From Aliivibrio sp. EL58 (GTDB taxonomy: Bacteria > Pseudomonadota > Gammaproteobacteria > Enterobacterales > Vibrionaceae), in the NCBI RefSeq assembly GCF_900312675.1, contig NZ_OMPC01000001.1:789633-853632 (forward strand): DNA of 64,000 nt, read 5' to 3'. The notes below the pieces were generated by a model. That model was given only the letters and a program-made list of their open reading frames with translations, ran no database searches and had not been told where the DNA came from. This document shows, in pieces, positions 8,591 through 16,539 of this stretch. Within the stretch, counting starts at the first letter, position 1, and every line of letters begins with the position of its first letter. Position numbers and translations under genes: made by a program.

Positions 8591-8989
8591 CTAGGGGCTT
8601 ACGCCAGCCATCCCATTCAAAACAATGTTGTTATAACTGACCATTCCAACTATCTGACCATTTTTAATGACAGGTGCTCTGCTTATCCCAAAGCGTTCGA
8701 ATAATCGTGCACAGTACTTTACGTTCATATCAGGAGAGACAGAAAGCGCAGGTTTTGTCATGATCTCATAAATATTCGTTCTCTCTGTTGGACGGTTTTG
8801 TGCGAGTACTTTTTTAGCAATATCATTCATTAGGACAATGCCGTATTCATCATCATCATGGCGTTTTTTTACAATCAGTGCTTTTACTTGCTTCTGCTTA
8901 GCTAATTGAATTCCTTCGGCTACCGTCATTAATCCATCAACCATGACGTAGGTATTTGACATAACGTTTTCTACTTTTACTTTATTCAT
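8591..8989 (-). CDS. CBS-domain-pair protein of the DUF1538 operon
   Basis: 132 residues forming two tandem CBS domains: the first about residues 8-65 (VENVMSNTYVMVDGLMTVAEG), the second about 76-130 (EIMTKPALSVSPD, then GISRAPVIKNGQIVGMVS). Such pairs bind adenine nucleotides and act as energy sensors. The start overlaps the end of the PII-like gene (4 bases), making it the last gene of a four-gene operon with two DUF1538 membrane proteins. It most likely modulates that membrane system according to nucleotide status; this is inference from linkage. Confidence 0.85.
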   Translation of the reverse strand: MNKVKVENVMSNTYVMVDGLMTVAEGIQLAKQKQVKALIVKKRHDDDEYGIVLMNDIAKKVLAQNRPTERTNIYEIMTKPALSVSPDMNVKYCARLFERFGISRAPVIKNGQIVGMVSYNNIVLNGMAGVSP

Positions 8990-9336
8990 AGTTTTTCCTC
9001 TACAACCTTGGTTAATGTCTCAACTTGATGTGCGACTCCTACTGCATCTTCAATATCTATTTGAATGGCAATTCCTTGGCCTGATTCAGTATCAAACTCT
9101 CCGACATCATTGATGGTCTCTAAAATAGAGCGTGCAAGGTGCTCTTCAACCACGAATAATAAAACATCTTTTTGGACTTCGAGTGTTAGGCCAAAGAAAG
9201 TCTTTTTCTTATTGAGACCTTCACCGCGAGCATGATTAATAACTGTTGCTCCTGTTGCTCCTGCATTACGCGCAGCATCGAGAACCGCATCAGTTTTGGC
9301 TTCTTCTACAAAAGCGAGTAACAATTTAAAACGCAT
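8986..9336 (-). CDS. PII-like nitrogen-regulatory-family protein
   Basis: 116 residues with the ferredoxin-like PII fold pattern: MRFKLLLAFVEEAKTD at the N-terminus, GATGATVINHARGEG leading to the T-loop region, and a second half with DVLLFVVEEHLA and FDTESGQGIAIQIDIEDA. The T-loop (near GLNKKKTFFG) is short and has no tyrosine at the site that is uridylylated in GlnB/GlnK, so classical nitrogen control is unlikely. Encoded directly behind two DUF1538 membrane proteins and overlapping a CBS-domain gene, it probably binds a small effector and controls that transporter-like pair. Confidence 0.8.
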   Translation of the reverse strand: MRFKLLLAFVEEAKTDAVLDAARNAGATGATVINHARGEGLNKKKTFFGLTLEVQKDVLLFVVEEHLARSILETINDVGEFDTESGQGIAIQIDIEDAVGVAHQVETLTKVVEEKL

Positions 9337-9359
9337 CAGCTTTCTCCTAAATTCATCGA

Positions 9360-10151
9360 TTAATTCGTATTTTCTTGAGGACTAGATTTTGTTTTGGCTC
9401 TATAAGCACTGATCTGCGCATAAGCCATAACAGAAATAATGGGGAACAAGCTGGCAAAGGCAATTAATCCAAAGCCATCAATCATTGGGTTTCGACCGGG
9501 AATAGTTGAAGCAAGTCCCAACCCTAGTGCGGTTACCAAAGGTACGGTGACCGTTGAGGTTGTTACACCACCAGAATCGTAAGCCAGTGGAATGATCATT
9601 TTAGGGGCATAGAAGGTTTGAACAACCACAATGACATAGCCCACCATGATGTAATAATGAATGGGATCACCAACTACAATTCGATAACTTCCTAGCGAGA
9701 TACCAAAGGCAACACCTAAAGCAACGGTTATTCGTAATCCATTAATACTGATACTGCCGCCAGAAACCGCATTGGCTTTTATAGCAACAGCAATGAGTGA
9801 TGGCTCAGCAATAGTGGTACTAAAACCAATCGTCGCCGCAAAAATATAGACCCAATAGTAATCGACCCAATCAAAGGTTTGGATTAATAAATCTTTTCCT
9901 TCATAGATAAAATCAGGCGCGGTTAATTGTGCAGCCATCGATTCACCGAGTGGAAACAACGCGAGTTCTAATCCCATTAAAAAGAGGGACAATCCTAAAA
10001 TTACGTAGAAAAACCCTAGAATGACTTTAGGTAAATTGGTTATTGGTTTTTTTAATACCGCAAATTGGAAACCAAAAATAATAACGACAATCGGTAATAC
10101 ATCACGAATGGTTGATAAGAAGGTTTCAAAAAATAGAGTTAGACTGTTCAT
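9360..10151 (-). CDS. DUF1538 family membrane protein (second copy)
   Basis: 263 residues with about seven hydrophobic segments. Family signatures visible are SMAAQL after a short acidic loop, [12 protein letters not shown], and [11 protein letters not shown] followed by [13 protein letters not shown]. The same signatures occur in the adjacent gene, so the two are paralogues that may form a heteromeric channel or transporter in the inner membrane. The start overlaps the stop of the upstream paralogue by four bases. The substrate is unknown. Downstream PII-like and CBS genes suggest regulation by nucleotides. Confidence 0.85.
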   Translation of the reverse strand: MNSLTLFFETFLSTIRDVLPIVVIIFGFQFAVLKKPITNLPKVILGFFYVILGLSLFLMGLELALFPLGESMAAQLTAPDFIYEGKDLLIQTFDWVDYYWVYIFAATIGFSTTIAEPSLIAVAIKANAVSGGSISINGLRITVALGVAFGISLGSYRIVVGDPIHYYIMVGYVIVVVQTFYAPKMIIPLAYDSGGVTTSTVTVPLVTALGLGLASTIPGRNPMIDGFGLIAFASLFPIISVMAYAQISAYRAKTKSSPQENTN

Positions 10152-10882
10152 GCTAATACCATCCCATAGAGCATGACAAAAATCATCGGAAGGAGGGAGG
10201 CGAAGGCGATTAAACCAAAACCATCAAGCATAGGATTTCGCCCTTTAATGGTAGAAGCAAGGCCGACACCAAGAGCGGTAACTAAGGGAACGGTAATGGT
10301 AGATGTCGTCACGCCACCAGAATCATAAGCAATCCCGATGATGTTCTCAGGTGCTAACCATGTAAGAGCGACCACGGTAATATAACCCCCGATGATCATG
10401 ATATGGATTGGCCAACCTTTTAAAATACGTAACACCCCAATCACAATGGCAAAACCAACAGAGAGTGCGACGGTTAAACGTAGTCCGTTGGCATAATCAT
10501 CCATATCGTTTTCTGTATGTGGGATCATTCCTCCTTCGGCGGCGACTTCAGCCGCCTCTGCCGCTACGGCTGTGAGTGCAGGCTCCGCAATAGTCGTTCC
10601 AAAACCCAAACAAAAAGAGAAAAGTAATAACCAAGCCACGCTGCCTTTTCTGGCAAAGGCTTGGGCCATCGACTCGCCAATAGGAAATAACCCCATCTCT
10701 AAACCAAAGATAAAAAAGGTCAAACCCAATACAACAAGTAGCAAGCCAAAGAGGATGGAACCAATGTTTGGTAATGGCTCTTGCAGTACTACGAGTTGAA
10801 AGAAAGCAATGACCAGAATAATAGGTAGGAGATCGCGAAAACTTCCAAACATGGCACTTAACATTGCTTTAATCGCGTTCAT
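10148..10882 (-). CDS. DUF1538 family membrane protein (first copy)
   Basis: 244 residues with about six or seven membrane segments. It shares with its neighbour the motifs [19 protein letters not shown] and [11 protein letters not shown], then [13 protein letters not shown], and ends [13 protein letters not shown] polar insert around residues 120-140 ([13 protein letters not shown]) differs from the other copy. It is the first gene of the operon DUF1538-DUF1538-PII-CBS; a GGAG-type binding site precedes the start. Function is unknown; transport is inferred from topology. Confidence 0.85.
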   Translation of the reverse strand: MNAIKAMLSAMFGSFRDLLPIILVIAFFQLVVLQEPLPNIGSILFGLLLVVLGLTFFIFGLEMGLFPIGESMAQAFARKGSVAWLLLFSFCLGFGTTIAEPALTAVAAEAAEVAAEGGMIPHTENDMDDYANGLRLTVALSVGFAIVIGVLRILKGWPIHIMIIGGYITVVALTWLAPENIIGIAYDSGGVTTSTITVPLVTALGVGLASTIKGRNPMLDGFGLIAFASLLPMIFVMLYGMVLA

Positions 10883-11064
10883 TTATTCTCCTTTTTAAGT
10901 TCGCATCTGTATATTCTTTATACTGTACGAATTAAAATGAGAGTGTGATCAAAGATAGATTTTCGTTTATTTACGAAGAGAATGTTTCAAAATGTTAATT
11001 GAATAGAAAGGTCATTATTTGTGGTGTGGTTCGAACGTGTTTATTTTGGTGTGGAATTCAATAT

Positions 11065-11090
11065 AAATTGGCTGCCGTAACAGCCAATTT
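11065..11090 (-). terminator. Hairpin that probably terminated the original fruR transcript
   Basis: A perfect 10-bp stem AAATTGGCTG (11065-11074) and CAGCCAATTT (11081-11090) with a 6-nt loop lies 5 bases beyond the fruR-fragment stop codon. On the minus strand the right arm is followed by a weak T-rich tail (TTTAT). It now sits behind only the fragment copy of fruR; the full-length fruR lost it. Confidence 0.6.
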
Positions 11091-11095
11091 AACGA

Positions 11096-11325
11096 CTAGC
11101 GAATAACAATTTTCCTAGGAATTAACTCTATTCCTGCTTGATAACGCTTTGCTGAAGCATTCAACCCTAATGCCAAGGCACTATCAGCAATCAGTTCGAA
11201 TTGCTGTGGTAGAGAGTTTACTTTGATAGGTAAAAAATCAAGCAAACGATTATCACCAAACGTACCTAATTTTATTTTGGTCATCAATTCAGGCTTTTCA
11301 ATTAGTACATCTAATAGAATATAAA
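11096..11325 (-). pseudogene. fruR (cra) 3'-end fragment
   Basis: About 230 bases duplicate the 3' end of the intact fruR at 16298-17275, in the same orientation. The first 165 bases from the stop codon are identical. Three later differences (11261, 11264, 11303) are all silent in the reading frame (GGC/GGT, ACT/ACG, CTC/CTA). Near the broken end, four codons (the EGIL residues) are missing in frame before homology fades. It encodes only the last ~70 residues of the effector domain and has no promoter or HTH, so it cannot act as a repressor. Together with the full copy it forms direct repeats around the peptide-export module. Confidence 0.85.
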
Positions 11326-11367
11326 ACGGAGGCTAGTTTTTCTTGGTTACTACAAATCACTCAAATG

Positions 11368-13488
11368 TTATTTTGTAATATCTATTACTCTATCTGCTGA
11401 TTCAATTGTTTCTTTTCGATGAGAAATAATAATTCTTGTTATATCTAATCTACTTATATGTTTATTTATTTTATATTCATTGTCACAGTCTAAATGGCTC
11501 GTTGATTCATCTAAGCAGAGAATGTCTGGTTTTTTATATAAGGCCCTTGCTAAAAAAATACGCTGTAATTGTCCACCAGAAAAATTATTACCCATATCCC
11601 CAACTAAAGAATGAAACCCCATAGGAAGTGATTGAATATCTTCTAAAATATTAGCATGTTTACAACATTGTATTAATCGCTTCTCATCATAACTTGAATC
11701 AAACATGGTAATGTTTTCTGAAAGGGTTCCTGAAAGTAATGTATCATCTTGCATGACACTGCCTAAATGTTTTCGATAGTCATTTAAAGAAATATCTTGA
11801 ATGTTTATATTATCAATATAAATATTTCCTGAAGTAGGTTTTAATAAACCGAGAAGTAACTTCATTAAGGTAGTTTTACCGCAGCCAGAAGAGCCTATGA
11901 TGGCAATACATTCACCAGGTTGAATTTCAAATGTTAGGTTGCTAAATAGCCATTCTGAATTGTCCGTATAACGAAAGCTTAAGTTTTCAACTCGTAGGTG
12001 AGCATTAAGCACGTTAGGAAGTTTATTATGCATTGAATGCTGCTCTCTTTGCTCCAACGTAATGTCTGATAAACGATTCAAATGTAAACTCAATAATTTA
12101 AAAGAGAACATGTTATCAATGAAAGCATATATATTTGTCGTAAACTGGTTTTTGTAAGCAATAAATGCTAATAACATTCCAATTGTAAGGTCTCCTTCTA
12201 TTACGGCTAAGGCACCAAAGAATACAACTAAAATGGTTTCTAAACTGTATATTAAATTATTCAGGCTATCTTCAGCTATCCTTAATTTACCTAAACGAAT
12301 ATCTATATTGATAACCTCAGAATATTGGTTTAACCACGTATTTTGTCTGCTCGTTTCATGATTAAATAATTTAATAGTTTGGATTGCTCTAATACTTTCT
12401 AAAAAGATAGAATCTTCTTTCGCATCTGCCAAAATTGCTTCTTCTGTTATTCGTCTATTAGGGAAATAAAATATAAGCTGTATGAGGAAAGAAACGAGAA
12501 CAACAAAGATCACTAGAAAGGTAAGCTTTTGACTATATAAAAACATCATGAGCAATACGACTGTTGCCATGAGACCGTCAATAATTGATTCAATGACCCC
12601 TGTAGTTAGTAATTCCTTGATAGAGCTCATTGAACTGAAACGAGAAATAACATCTCCAATATGACGTTTCTCAAAGTAATTCATGGGTAATCGGATTAAA
12701 TGATAAAATAAGTTTGATCCCATTTGGATGTTGATGGCACTACTAAATCGAATAATAAGCCAGTTTCGAAAAGCACTTACTACAACTTGAATTAGTGCTA
12801 ATAATCCAAATCCAATAGCTAATACAATTAAGAGAGGTTTATCATTACTCATTAGGACGTTATCTACTACCCATTGTATGTAATAAGGAGAGAATAATGC
12901 TGCTGATTGCATAATAGTAGACAAAAGGAACAAAGAAGTTAGAGATCGTTTTAATCCTGTTATTTTGTCCCAAAGTTGAGATATTTTCATAACAGTTCTT
13001 ACATCTTGTTTTTTAAAAGATGTTGTAGGTGTCAACTCTAAAGCTACACCTGTATAACACCTACTAAATTCAGTAAATGTAAGTTTACGTTTTCCAATCG
13101 ATGGGTCATTAATTAATATCCCTTTTTTTGATACCTCGGTTAACACTACAAAATGGTCTAAATTCCAATGAAGTATACAAGGTAAGGTTAATTGCTTAAT
13201 TTCATGTAATTCACACTGAATTGCACGAGAAGCTAATCCTAATTCACTCGCGATTTCCATAATCTGATTTAGATTCATTCCTTGGGTATCAATTGTTAGG
13301 AACTTTCTAAGAGAAGAAGTATTTATTTGATGACCGTGATATGATGAAACCATAGCTAGAGAAGCTAATCCACATTCCCCCGCTTCAGACTGTACGATTA
13401 AAGGGACTCTTTTTTTTCCTGAATACGATAATAGATCCAGAGGGTTTTGTACTTTTATTTTTTGTTTTAATGTTTGTAACCTTGTCAT
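11368..13488 (-). CDS. Peptidase-containing ABC exporter (C39 family, CvaB-like)
   Basis: 706 residues in the order C39 peptidase (about 28-150), ABC membrane domain (about 170-460) and ATPase (about 490-700). The peptidase triad looks intact: Cys39 in SEAGECG, His112 in LDHFVVL and Asp128 in INDPSIG, with Gln33 for the oxyanion hole. The ATPase has Walker A GSSGCGKT, signature FSGGQLQR and Walker B ILCLDES. Such proteins cut double-glycine leaders and export the mature peptide across the inner membrane, with an HlyD-type adaptor and TolC. The adaptor gene overlaps immediately upstream, and a divergent gene encodes a GG-leader peptide, the likely substrate. Its 3' end lies only about 40 bases from the fruR fragment. 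Confidence 0.93.
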   Translation of the reverse strand: MTRLQTLKQKIKVQNPLDLLSYSGKKRVPLIVQSEAGECGLASLAMVSSYHGHQINTSSLRKFLTIDTQGMNLNQIMEIASELGLASRAIQCELHEIKQLTLPCILHWNLDHFVVLTEVSKKGILINDPSIGKRKLTFTEFSRCYTGVALELTPTTSFKKQDVRTVMKISQLWDKITGLKRSLTSLFLLSTIMQSAALFSPYYIQWVVDNVLMSNDKPLLIVLAIGFGLLALIQVVVSAFRNWLIIRFSSAINIQMGSNLFYHLIRLPMNYFEKRHIGDVISRFSSMSSIKELLTTGVIESIIDGLMATVVLLMMFLYSQKLTFLVIFVVLVSFLIQLIFYFPNRRITEEAILADAKEDSIFLESIRAIQTIKLFNHETSRQNTWLNQYSEVINIDIRLGKLRIAEDSLNNLIYSLETILVVFFGALAVIEGDLTIGMLLAFIAYKNQFTTNIYAFIDNMFSFKLLSLHLNRLSDITLEQREQHSMHNKLPNVLNAHLRVENLSFRYTDNSEWLFSNLTFEIQPGECIAIIGSSGCGKTTLMKLLLGLLKPTSGNIYIDNINIQDISLNDYRKHLGSVMQDDTLLSGTLSENITMFDSSYDEKRLIQCCKHANILEDIQSLPMGFHSLVGDMGNNFSGGQLQRIFLARALYKKPDILCLDESTSHLDCDNEYKINKHISRLDITRIIISHRKETIESADRVIDITK

Positions 13489-14726
13489 TACATTTTCCCT
13501 TTTATTGCATAGATAGGGTCAAGTAACCATTCTAAAAGACTTCTTTTTTCCAAAATAATATCAGCATCGGCAATCATCCCTACTTTTAATGGAAATTTTT
13601 TCCCATAAGCTGAAATTATTTGATTAGTTAACTTAACTCGAACTCGATATATAGCTTCGTCCATTTTTATCGGGAGAATTTTGTCTGTTGGGAGAATTAA
13701 TGCTTTATCTATGTTTATAATAAACCCTTGAGATAAACCAAATTTTTGATAAGGAAAGGCATCAAATCTAATTTTTACTTCATCTCCTATTTGTACAAAT
13801 CCGGCAGAACTTGTGGGGAGTAGCAATTCAACTTCTAAGGGAGACCCCTCAGGTATAATACTTAAAATAGGTGAATCAGCATTAATTTGAGTACCTATTG
13901 AAGGTTGAATCGCAGTAACCATGCCTGATTCTGGCGCTTTTTTAATGAATTCATACGTATTATTGAGCTCGACCAGTTTAACTTGTAATTCAGAAATTTG
14001 TCGTTGAATTACTGCTTTTTTTAAAAGACGCTTTTCTGGCAAAGCTATATGCTCGGATTTCAAATTATCTATATCGACAGATACTGAAGCTATCTCTCTT
14101 TCTAATCTATTAGTGGCCTCTAAGGCTTCTAAATACAATTCTTGAATTGAAGAGAGTAGAGCAGACGAAAGAAATCCCTTTTGGTGCAAGCTTCTATTTT
14201 TATAAAATAGATTCTCCTTGAGTCGAAATCTTTGTTGACTGGTTTCTTTAGCTTTGTTCATTGCTTGTAAGCTCTTTTGTAATTGTACCAATTGTCGCTT
14301 TATACGTTGTTCATCTTTTTTAAATAAAATTTCTGTTACATTTTTCTCTTTTGTAAGAGCTTCAATTTGAATTTTAATTTCTTTACTCAAAGCTTCTGAT
14401 ACTTCCACACCATTCACTAAACTTTGACTATTTCGAATTTTAGCGATTAATTGTCCTTCTTCAACTATGTCTCCTTCATGGACAAATAATTCATCAAGAA
14501 TTCCAGTTCTACCTGAATAGACTTTAATTACTCCTTTTTGAGGTAATAAATAACCTTTAACCGTTTCTTTTCGTGAATATTTAGATTCGATTAAATAAAT
14601 TATTGAAATAACTAAAAATACGAATGTAACGATTGATATAACATAAAAGGAAGGAGGTTGAGTAAGAATCATCTTACCGGTAAGTCGATTTTGTTTAAGA
14701 TTAGTTACTTCTTTTCGGAATAACAT
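13488..14726 (-). CDS. HlyD/CvaA-type periplasmic adaptor of the peptide exporter
   Basis: 412 residues. A short cytoplasmic N-terminus precedes one membrane segment (VISIVTFVFLVISIIYLI), then a biotinyl-lipoyl half (SGRTGILDELFVHEGDIVEEG), a long coiled-coil region (about residues 105-260) and the returning lipoyl/beta-barrel part (ESGMVTAIQPSIG). This is the type I secretion adaptor plan that links an ABC exporter to TolC. I prefer ATG 14726 because AAAGAG lies just before it; a TTG at 14744 could extend it by six residues. It overlaps the exporter gene by one base, so the two form an operon, divergent from the peptide gene. No TolC gene is present here. Confidence 0.9.
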   Translation of the reverse strand: MLFRKEVTNLKQNRLTGKMILTQPPSFYVISIVTFVFLVISIIYLIESKYSRKETVKGYLLPQKGVIKVYSGRTGILDELFVHEGDIVEEGQLIAKIRNSQSLVNGVEVSEALSKEIKIQIEALTKEKNVTEILFKKDEQRIKRQLVQLQKSLQAMNKAKETSQQRFRLKENLFYKNRSLHQKGFLSSALLSSIQELYLEALEATNRLEREIASVSVDIDNLKSEHIALPEKRLLKKAVIQRQISELQVKLVELNNTYEFIKKAPESGMVTAIQPSIGTQINADSPILSIIPEGSPLEVELLLPTSSAGFVQIGDEVKIRFDAFPYQKFGLSQGFIINIDKALILPTDKILPIKMDEAIYRVRVKLTNQIISAYGKKFPLKVGMIADADIILEKRSLLEWLLDPIYAIKGKM

Positions 14727-14849
14727 GTGCTCTTTAATTGTCAATGAAATGTAGTAAATTTACTATGTATTTTTTGTAATTGTGAGTCACTTAATAAGTA
14801 TTTGTTATGTGATTGATGTCATTCATTTATAAAATATATGAAAATAAAC

Positions 14850-14870
14850 TTGAAAATTAAATATTTTCAA
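14850..14870. promoter_or_regulatory. Inverted repeat in the divergent control region of the peptide module
   Basis: Perfect 8-bp arms TTGAAAAT and ATTTTCAA are separated by 5 bases. The site lies between the divergent exporter and peptide genes, 76 bases before the peptide start and 124 before the adaptor start. It could be an operator for a regulator encoded elsewhere; in such AT-rich DNA it could also be chance. Confidence 0.3.
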
Positions 14871-14945
14871 TGGTATCTTTCGATTTGAAAAATACTTTTG
14901 TTGGTTAATGTTATACCTAAACTCATGTAAAATAAGGATAATATT

Positions 14946-15176
14946 GTGAAAGAAATAACTAGGGAAGATTTAGAACTTGTGATTGGCGGTAGACTAGAGC
15001 ACAGAGCTGGTGGCGGTGGGAATTTAAGCTCTTCTAGAGGAGGAAGTCGATCTCAAGATAGAAGAGAGCGGGGAAGAGATGCTCGAAATAATGGCCATAA
15101 GTCACATGAGGGTGGGAGACGTAAGGGTGGGGATCGCAGTAGAAGAGAAGGTGGCGGTCGTTCAACAGAGCGTTAA
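14946..15176 (+). CDS. Double-glycine-leader secreted peptide with Arg/Gly/Ser-rich mature part
   Basis: 76 residues from a GTG start preceded by AAGGAT at 14934-14939. The first 15 residues, MKEITREDLELVIGG, fit the GG-leader consensus (Ile-12, Thr-11, Asp-8, Leu-7, Val-4, Gly-2, Gly-1). The predicted mature part has 61 residues: 16 Arg, 15 Gly, 8 Ser, 2 Lys, 3 His, 8 acidic residues, no Cys and no aromatic residue, so a net charge near +10 and probably no fixed structure. RGG, GGR and RS-type clusters recur. It faces a C39 exporter and HlyD adaptor, which would cleave after Gly15 and export it. Class II microcins have such leaders but are usually Gly-rich and hydrophobic, so this mature composition is unusual. 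Antibacterial, nucleic-acid-binding or surface roles are all possible. Confidence 0.82.
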   Translation: MKEITREDLELVIGGRLEHRAGGGGNLSSSRGGSRSQDRRERGRDARNNGHKSHEGGRRKGGDRSRREGGGRSTER

Positions 15177-15240
15177 AAATAGTTAATGTGATATTTAAGT
15201 GTGGCTTCATGTGAGTGTAGCCATACAAATGGAGATAGAA

Positions 15241-15864
15241 GTGACAAGTAAATTATTACCTATATTTATTTCTCTGATATTAATAATTTTTAATTATGCC
15301 AAAGCAGAGTCACAACCAGACATTGGGTATTCTTTAGAAATTAATTATCAAACTTATAATGTAATAGGTGAAACTGAAACTGAAATTAATACTTCCTTTA
15401 ATAATAAAATTAAATTTATAGAAAATATAGATATTATATATATTGATGCTTATACACAGTGGAATTATAATATAATTAATGATGACACCACATGTGAAAT
15501 AAACAAGTTTTCTGTGAGTGTTACTTATATATTACCTCAGATTATAATCTCTGATTCAAATAAAGAGGTTGCGAATTTATTTAAATCATATTTAGAGCGT
15601 TTATACCGCCATGAAGAGACACATTGCGCTATATCTGTTAAGTTATTACATGATATTTATATAGCTATTGAGAAGGGACAATCTAGTAATTGTAATGATC
15701 AACGTGAAATTGCTGATAGACTAGAACAAGATATAAGCAAAAACCAAGAAGCATTTGATATGTATACCAATCATGGTGAAATAGAATTAGCTAATTCACC
15801 TTTTGGAGAAGAAAAGTATTTGGCTTACTGTAAGATTTCGTTGCCTGTGTTTAAAAATAATTAA
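15241..15864 (+). CDS. Secreted DUF922-like putative zinc protease of the peptide module
   Basis: 207 residues from GTG 15241, chosen because GGAG at 15231-15234 is ideally spaced and the following residues give a clean signal peptide (cleavage near AKAES). An ATG at 15229 would add four residues but overlaps that binding site. The mature protein has HEETH at residues 124-128 in LYRHEETHC, an HExxH zinc-binding motif, within a region resembling DUF922 proteins, predicted periplasmic metalloproteases. Two Cys near the C-terminal half may pair. It follows the peptide gene by about 64 bases with only a weak hairpin between, so the two are probably co-transcribed. It may process, activate or neutralise the peptide; no experimental role is known to me. 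Confidence 0.72.
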   Translation: MTSKLLPIFISLILIIFNYAKAESQPDIGYSLEINYQTYNVIGETETEINTSFNNKIKFIENIDIIYIDAYTQWNYNIINDDTTCEINKFSVSVTYILPQIIISDSNKEVANLFKSYLERLYRHEETHCAISVKLLHDIYIAIEKGQSSNCNDQREIADRLEQDISKNQEAFDMYTNHGEIELANSPFGEEKYLAYCKISLPVFKNN

Positions 15865-15979
15865 TAGGCACTAAGACTTATCATCATTCAATTCTTTCTA
15901 CTGCACTTAATAACATGACTGTCACTGAAAGTCGCAGTCGAAAGTTATTGTTTTGTGTATATCGGGCATAACTTTTTTC

Positions 15980-16297
15980 GGTTCTGTCGCACGGTAAGGA
16001 ACTAAAGTGACGTTGTAAGTTCAAAATAGTTATATTTAATATCATTTCGAGTCATTAATGGATTTCACTGACTACCAATACCCTTCAGATATCATTCTTC
16101 AAGCGGTACGTTATTACGTCTCATACAAACTCAGCACTCGTGATATCGAAGAGATTTTTACAGAACGTGGTAGCGCTATTGATCATTCTACAATTAACCG
16201 TTGGGTCATTACTTTTTCGCCAATGCTTGAGCACAAATCTCGTCAATTAAAACGTAAAGTATCATCATCGTGGCGTACTCCACCGTGCGACAGAACC
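15980..16297 (+). mobile_element. Internally deleted IS6-family insertion sequence
   Basis: Perfect 16-bp terminal inverted repeats, GGTTCTGTCGCACGGT at 15980-15995 and its complement at 16282-16297, enclose 318 bp. The GGTTCTGT start and transposase HTH fit the IS6/IS26 family, whose full elements are about 0.8 kb. Here the catalytic part is gone. The flanking octamers (CTTTTTTC left, CTAGCGAA right) differ, so there is no target duplication and a rearrangement must have involved one end. The right end abuts the last base of the fruR stop codon. Confidence 0.85.
16058..16297 (+). pseudogene. IS6-family transposase, N-terminal remnant
   Basis: From ATG 16058 the frame encodes about 73 residues with the helix-turn-helix region of IS6 transposases (VRYYVSYKLSTRDIEEIFTERG, then DHSTINRWV). 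It runs straight into the right terminal repeat and then out into fruR sequence, stopping at 16327. The DDE catalytic domain, about 150 residues in intact relatives, is missing, so it cannot transpose itself but could be moved by a related enzyme supplied in trans. Confidence 0.82.
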
Positions 16298-16539
16298 CTA
16301 GCGAATAACAATTTTCCTAGGAATTAACTCTATTCCTGCTTGATAACGCTTTGCTGAAGCATTCAACCCTAATGCCAAGGCACTATCAGCAATCAGTTCG
16401 AATTGCTGTGGTAGAGAGTTTACTTTGATAGGTAAAAAATCAAGCAAACGATTATCACCAAAAGTGCCTAATTTTATTTTGGTCATCAATTCAGGCTTTT
16501 CAATGAGTACATCCAAAATGCCTTCAAGTAGGATATAAG
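16298..16539 (-). repeat. Direct repeat shared with 11096-11325 (3' end of fruR)
   Basis: This part of the intact fruR corresponds to the fragment at 11096-11325. Identity is nearly complete over 215 bases with three silent differences, and then a 12-base gap. Both copies have the same orientation and enclose about 5 kb of the peptide module and IS remnant, so recombination between them would remove that segment and leave one intact fruR with its terminator. Confidence 0.85.

Noticed and set aside
10936-10958. CRP-like half-site TGTGATC before the DUF1538 operon
   Set aside because: Only one half matches the consensus; the second half is too degenerate.
11368-14726. Lantibiotic or other modified-peptide biosynthesis cluster
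   Set aside because: No modification enzyme (dehydratase, cyclase, radical SAM) is present, and the peptide has no cysteine for thioether rings.
15199-15226. Hairpin between the peptide gene and the DUF922 gene as a terminator
   Set aside because: The 8-bp stem has a 12-nt loop and is not followed by T, so it is not an intrinsic terminator.
15972-16305. Target-site duplication around the IS6 remnant
   Set aside because: The flanking octamers CTTTTTTC and CTAGCGAA are unrelated, so there is no duplication to report.
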